Assembly: GCF_001039355.2 (NCBI RefSeq)
Contig: NW_019776102.1
Coordinates: forward strand, 180,148-244,147
Direction of reading: 5' to 3'
Length of the DNA: 64,000 nt
Source of the DNA: Lingula anatina
Taxonomy: Eukaryota; Brachiopoda; Lingulata; Lingulida; Lingulidae
Each line of letters starts with the position of its first letter. Position 1 is the stretch's first letter. The notes below the pieces were generated by a model. It saw only the letters and a program-made list of their open reading frames with translations. It did no database searches and had not been told where the DNA came from. Below, one piece after another: positions 63,301-64,000 of this stretch. A program made the translations under genes and the position numbers.

Positions 63301-64000
63301 AGATGTCCTTTGGGGCAGCAACAGAAGCCATTGAACAGTCAACCATGGTGCTGATGGCAATGGACCACAGGTATCACACCAGTGCTCGCTGTAGATCAGG
63401 TAAATTATATGTGTGGCCGTGTGAGGTTCTAATAATTTCAAAACATTTATAAAATTGTGCCCTTTGATAAAATGTGAAGCACCATGTTAAAAAGACAAGG
63501 AATGGTGTTTCAAAGCCTTTGTCTTGTTATTTGGTTACATCAATTACGAAGGCCCCATTTGATTTCTTTATAGGTCTATGGCCCACATTCAAATCAATGG
63601 TATCAAAAACAAACATCTTGTTGTACTAGTAACAAAATTTATCAGCACAACACTAGAATTTTGCTTGATGACAGCCACCTATTCATTTGGTGGTAAAAAG
63701 AAAAATATCTGATCAATATATTTCTAATGAGTATTTCTGATATTGCAACTGAGAACAGTGATGTTGGGATAGTGCTTTAAGAGATGATGCGAGACATTTT
63801 TTCCACACCGAACCCTCTCTTGCTGTCTCTATTTACATAGACATTAAAGTAACATAATTACTGTTATTAAGCAAATCTAATGGTAGTTTTACGCTTGGGT
63901 ATTTTATTTATCCAAGTTTCATGCCAAATACATTTTTGTGTTGCTTTCAGAAGCTGAATATGCCTTTGACCTGCAGAAGTCTGTGTTGCCAATGAAGATG
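54673..64000 (+). CDS. Helical-repeat (ARM-like) protein with C-terminal TIR domain, cut by window end
   Basis: Exons 54673-54852, 55249-55905, 56994-57333, 57585-57777, 57997-58198, 58732-59068, 59758-59933, 60392-60952, 61571-62125, 62370-63003, 63172-63399 and 63951-64000+ keep one frame (at least 1371 aa). Residues 1-140 are acidic and disordered (the exon 1 donor is weak). A long all-helical part (about 140-1278) looks like ARM/HEAT repeats, with a proline-rich loop (SQPPPPPPSAD) near 385. From 1286 a TIR domain begins: YDVMLSYHPES, EGLRVWMAEDEMSFG, AIEQSTMVLMAMD, then ARCRSEAEYAF. Glu1355 sits where NADase TIRs have their catalytic glutamate (four residues after the position usually W), and its codon is split across the last intron. 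The layout recalls SARM1 but lacks visible SAM domains and is not SARM1. Predicted cytosolic immune or stress NADase/adaptor. Confidence 0.82.
56427..56765. repeat. (TG)n microsatellites on both sides of a gap
   Basis: TG runs at 56427-56489 and 56703-56765, 63 bp each, flank a 167-base N gap (56536-56702) in a TIR-gene intron. The ORFs encoding Thr-His or Cys-Val repeats here are artefacts. Confidence 0.9.
60020..60091. repeat. Perfect palindrome followed by a CGTCGC tract
   Basis: gtacagacaca and tgtgtctgtac (60020-60030 and 60033-60043) form a perfect 11-bp stem with a two-base loop. It is followed by a cgtctgtcgtcgccgtcg-type GC-rich repeat ending at an unresolved base (60091). It lies in a TIR-gene intron and is probably the head of an interspersed repeat. 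Confidence 0.5.
60280..60314. repeat. (CA)n microsatellite
   Basis: Seventeen uninterrupted CA units in the TIR-gene intron before the exon at 60392. Confidence 0.9.

Noticed and set aside
1-64000. CRISPR arrays, bacterial operons, rRNA genes, integrated viral genes
   Set aside because: No spaced direct repeats, operon-like gene spacing, rRNA core sequences or viral protein motifs were seen on either strand.

Overview
Eukaryotic nuclear DNA from a marine-type invertebrate animal. Evidence: short GT-AG exons, AT-rich introns and spacers, many microsatellites and MITEs, a non-LTR retroelement piece, several assembly gaps, and invertebrate-style families (tandem fibrinogen-related lectins, invertebrate Ly6 proteins, a helical-repeat TIR protein). 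No prokaryotic, organellar or viral genes were seen, and no rRNA, CRISPR or convincing tRNA. The phylum cannot be fixed; lancelet, hemichordate, echinoderm or lophotrochozoan all fit.

Layout. 0-15 kb (+): tandem array of secreted PAN-like plus fibrinogen-domain (FReD) genes. Two are intact (2637-5124 and 11461-14093) with the same five-exon structure and promoter. Between and after them lie FReD pseudogene pieces, 3'-flank remnants, fossils of the neighbouring SLC22 gene's last exon, and a THAP-bearing TTAA transposon (9787-11179). 15.7-33 kb (-): one SLC22-type organic ion transporter reconstructs from 11 exons to 537 aa in an unbroken frame; its tiny first exon exists twice (27.6 and 32.9 kb) inside a duplicated segment. 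36.9-45.1 kb: two Ly6 genes, one per strand. 46.7-51.6 kb (-): a GTPase with a C-terminal membrane anchor, then an unrecognised single-pass membrane protein. 54.7 kb to the right edge (+): an alpha-helical-repeat protein with a C-terminal TIR domain, cut by the window end.

Exon borders were worked out by hand from splice consensus and phase. In every multi-exon model all junction phases agree and no internal stop arises, which is strong internal support, but no transcript or database was consulted.

Function, by inference: secreted pattern-recognition lectins (FReD), surface or secreted three-finger proteins (Ly6), a membrane GTPase of interferon-inducible-like type and a TIR protein that keeps the NADase-type glutamate together resemble an innate-immunity-rich neighbourhood. 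SLC22 is an ordinary transporter caught up in the segmental duplications.
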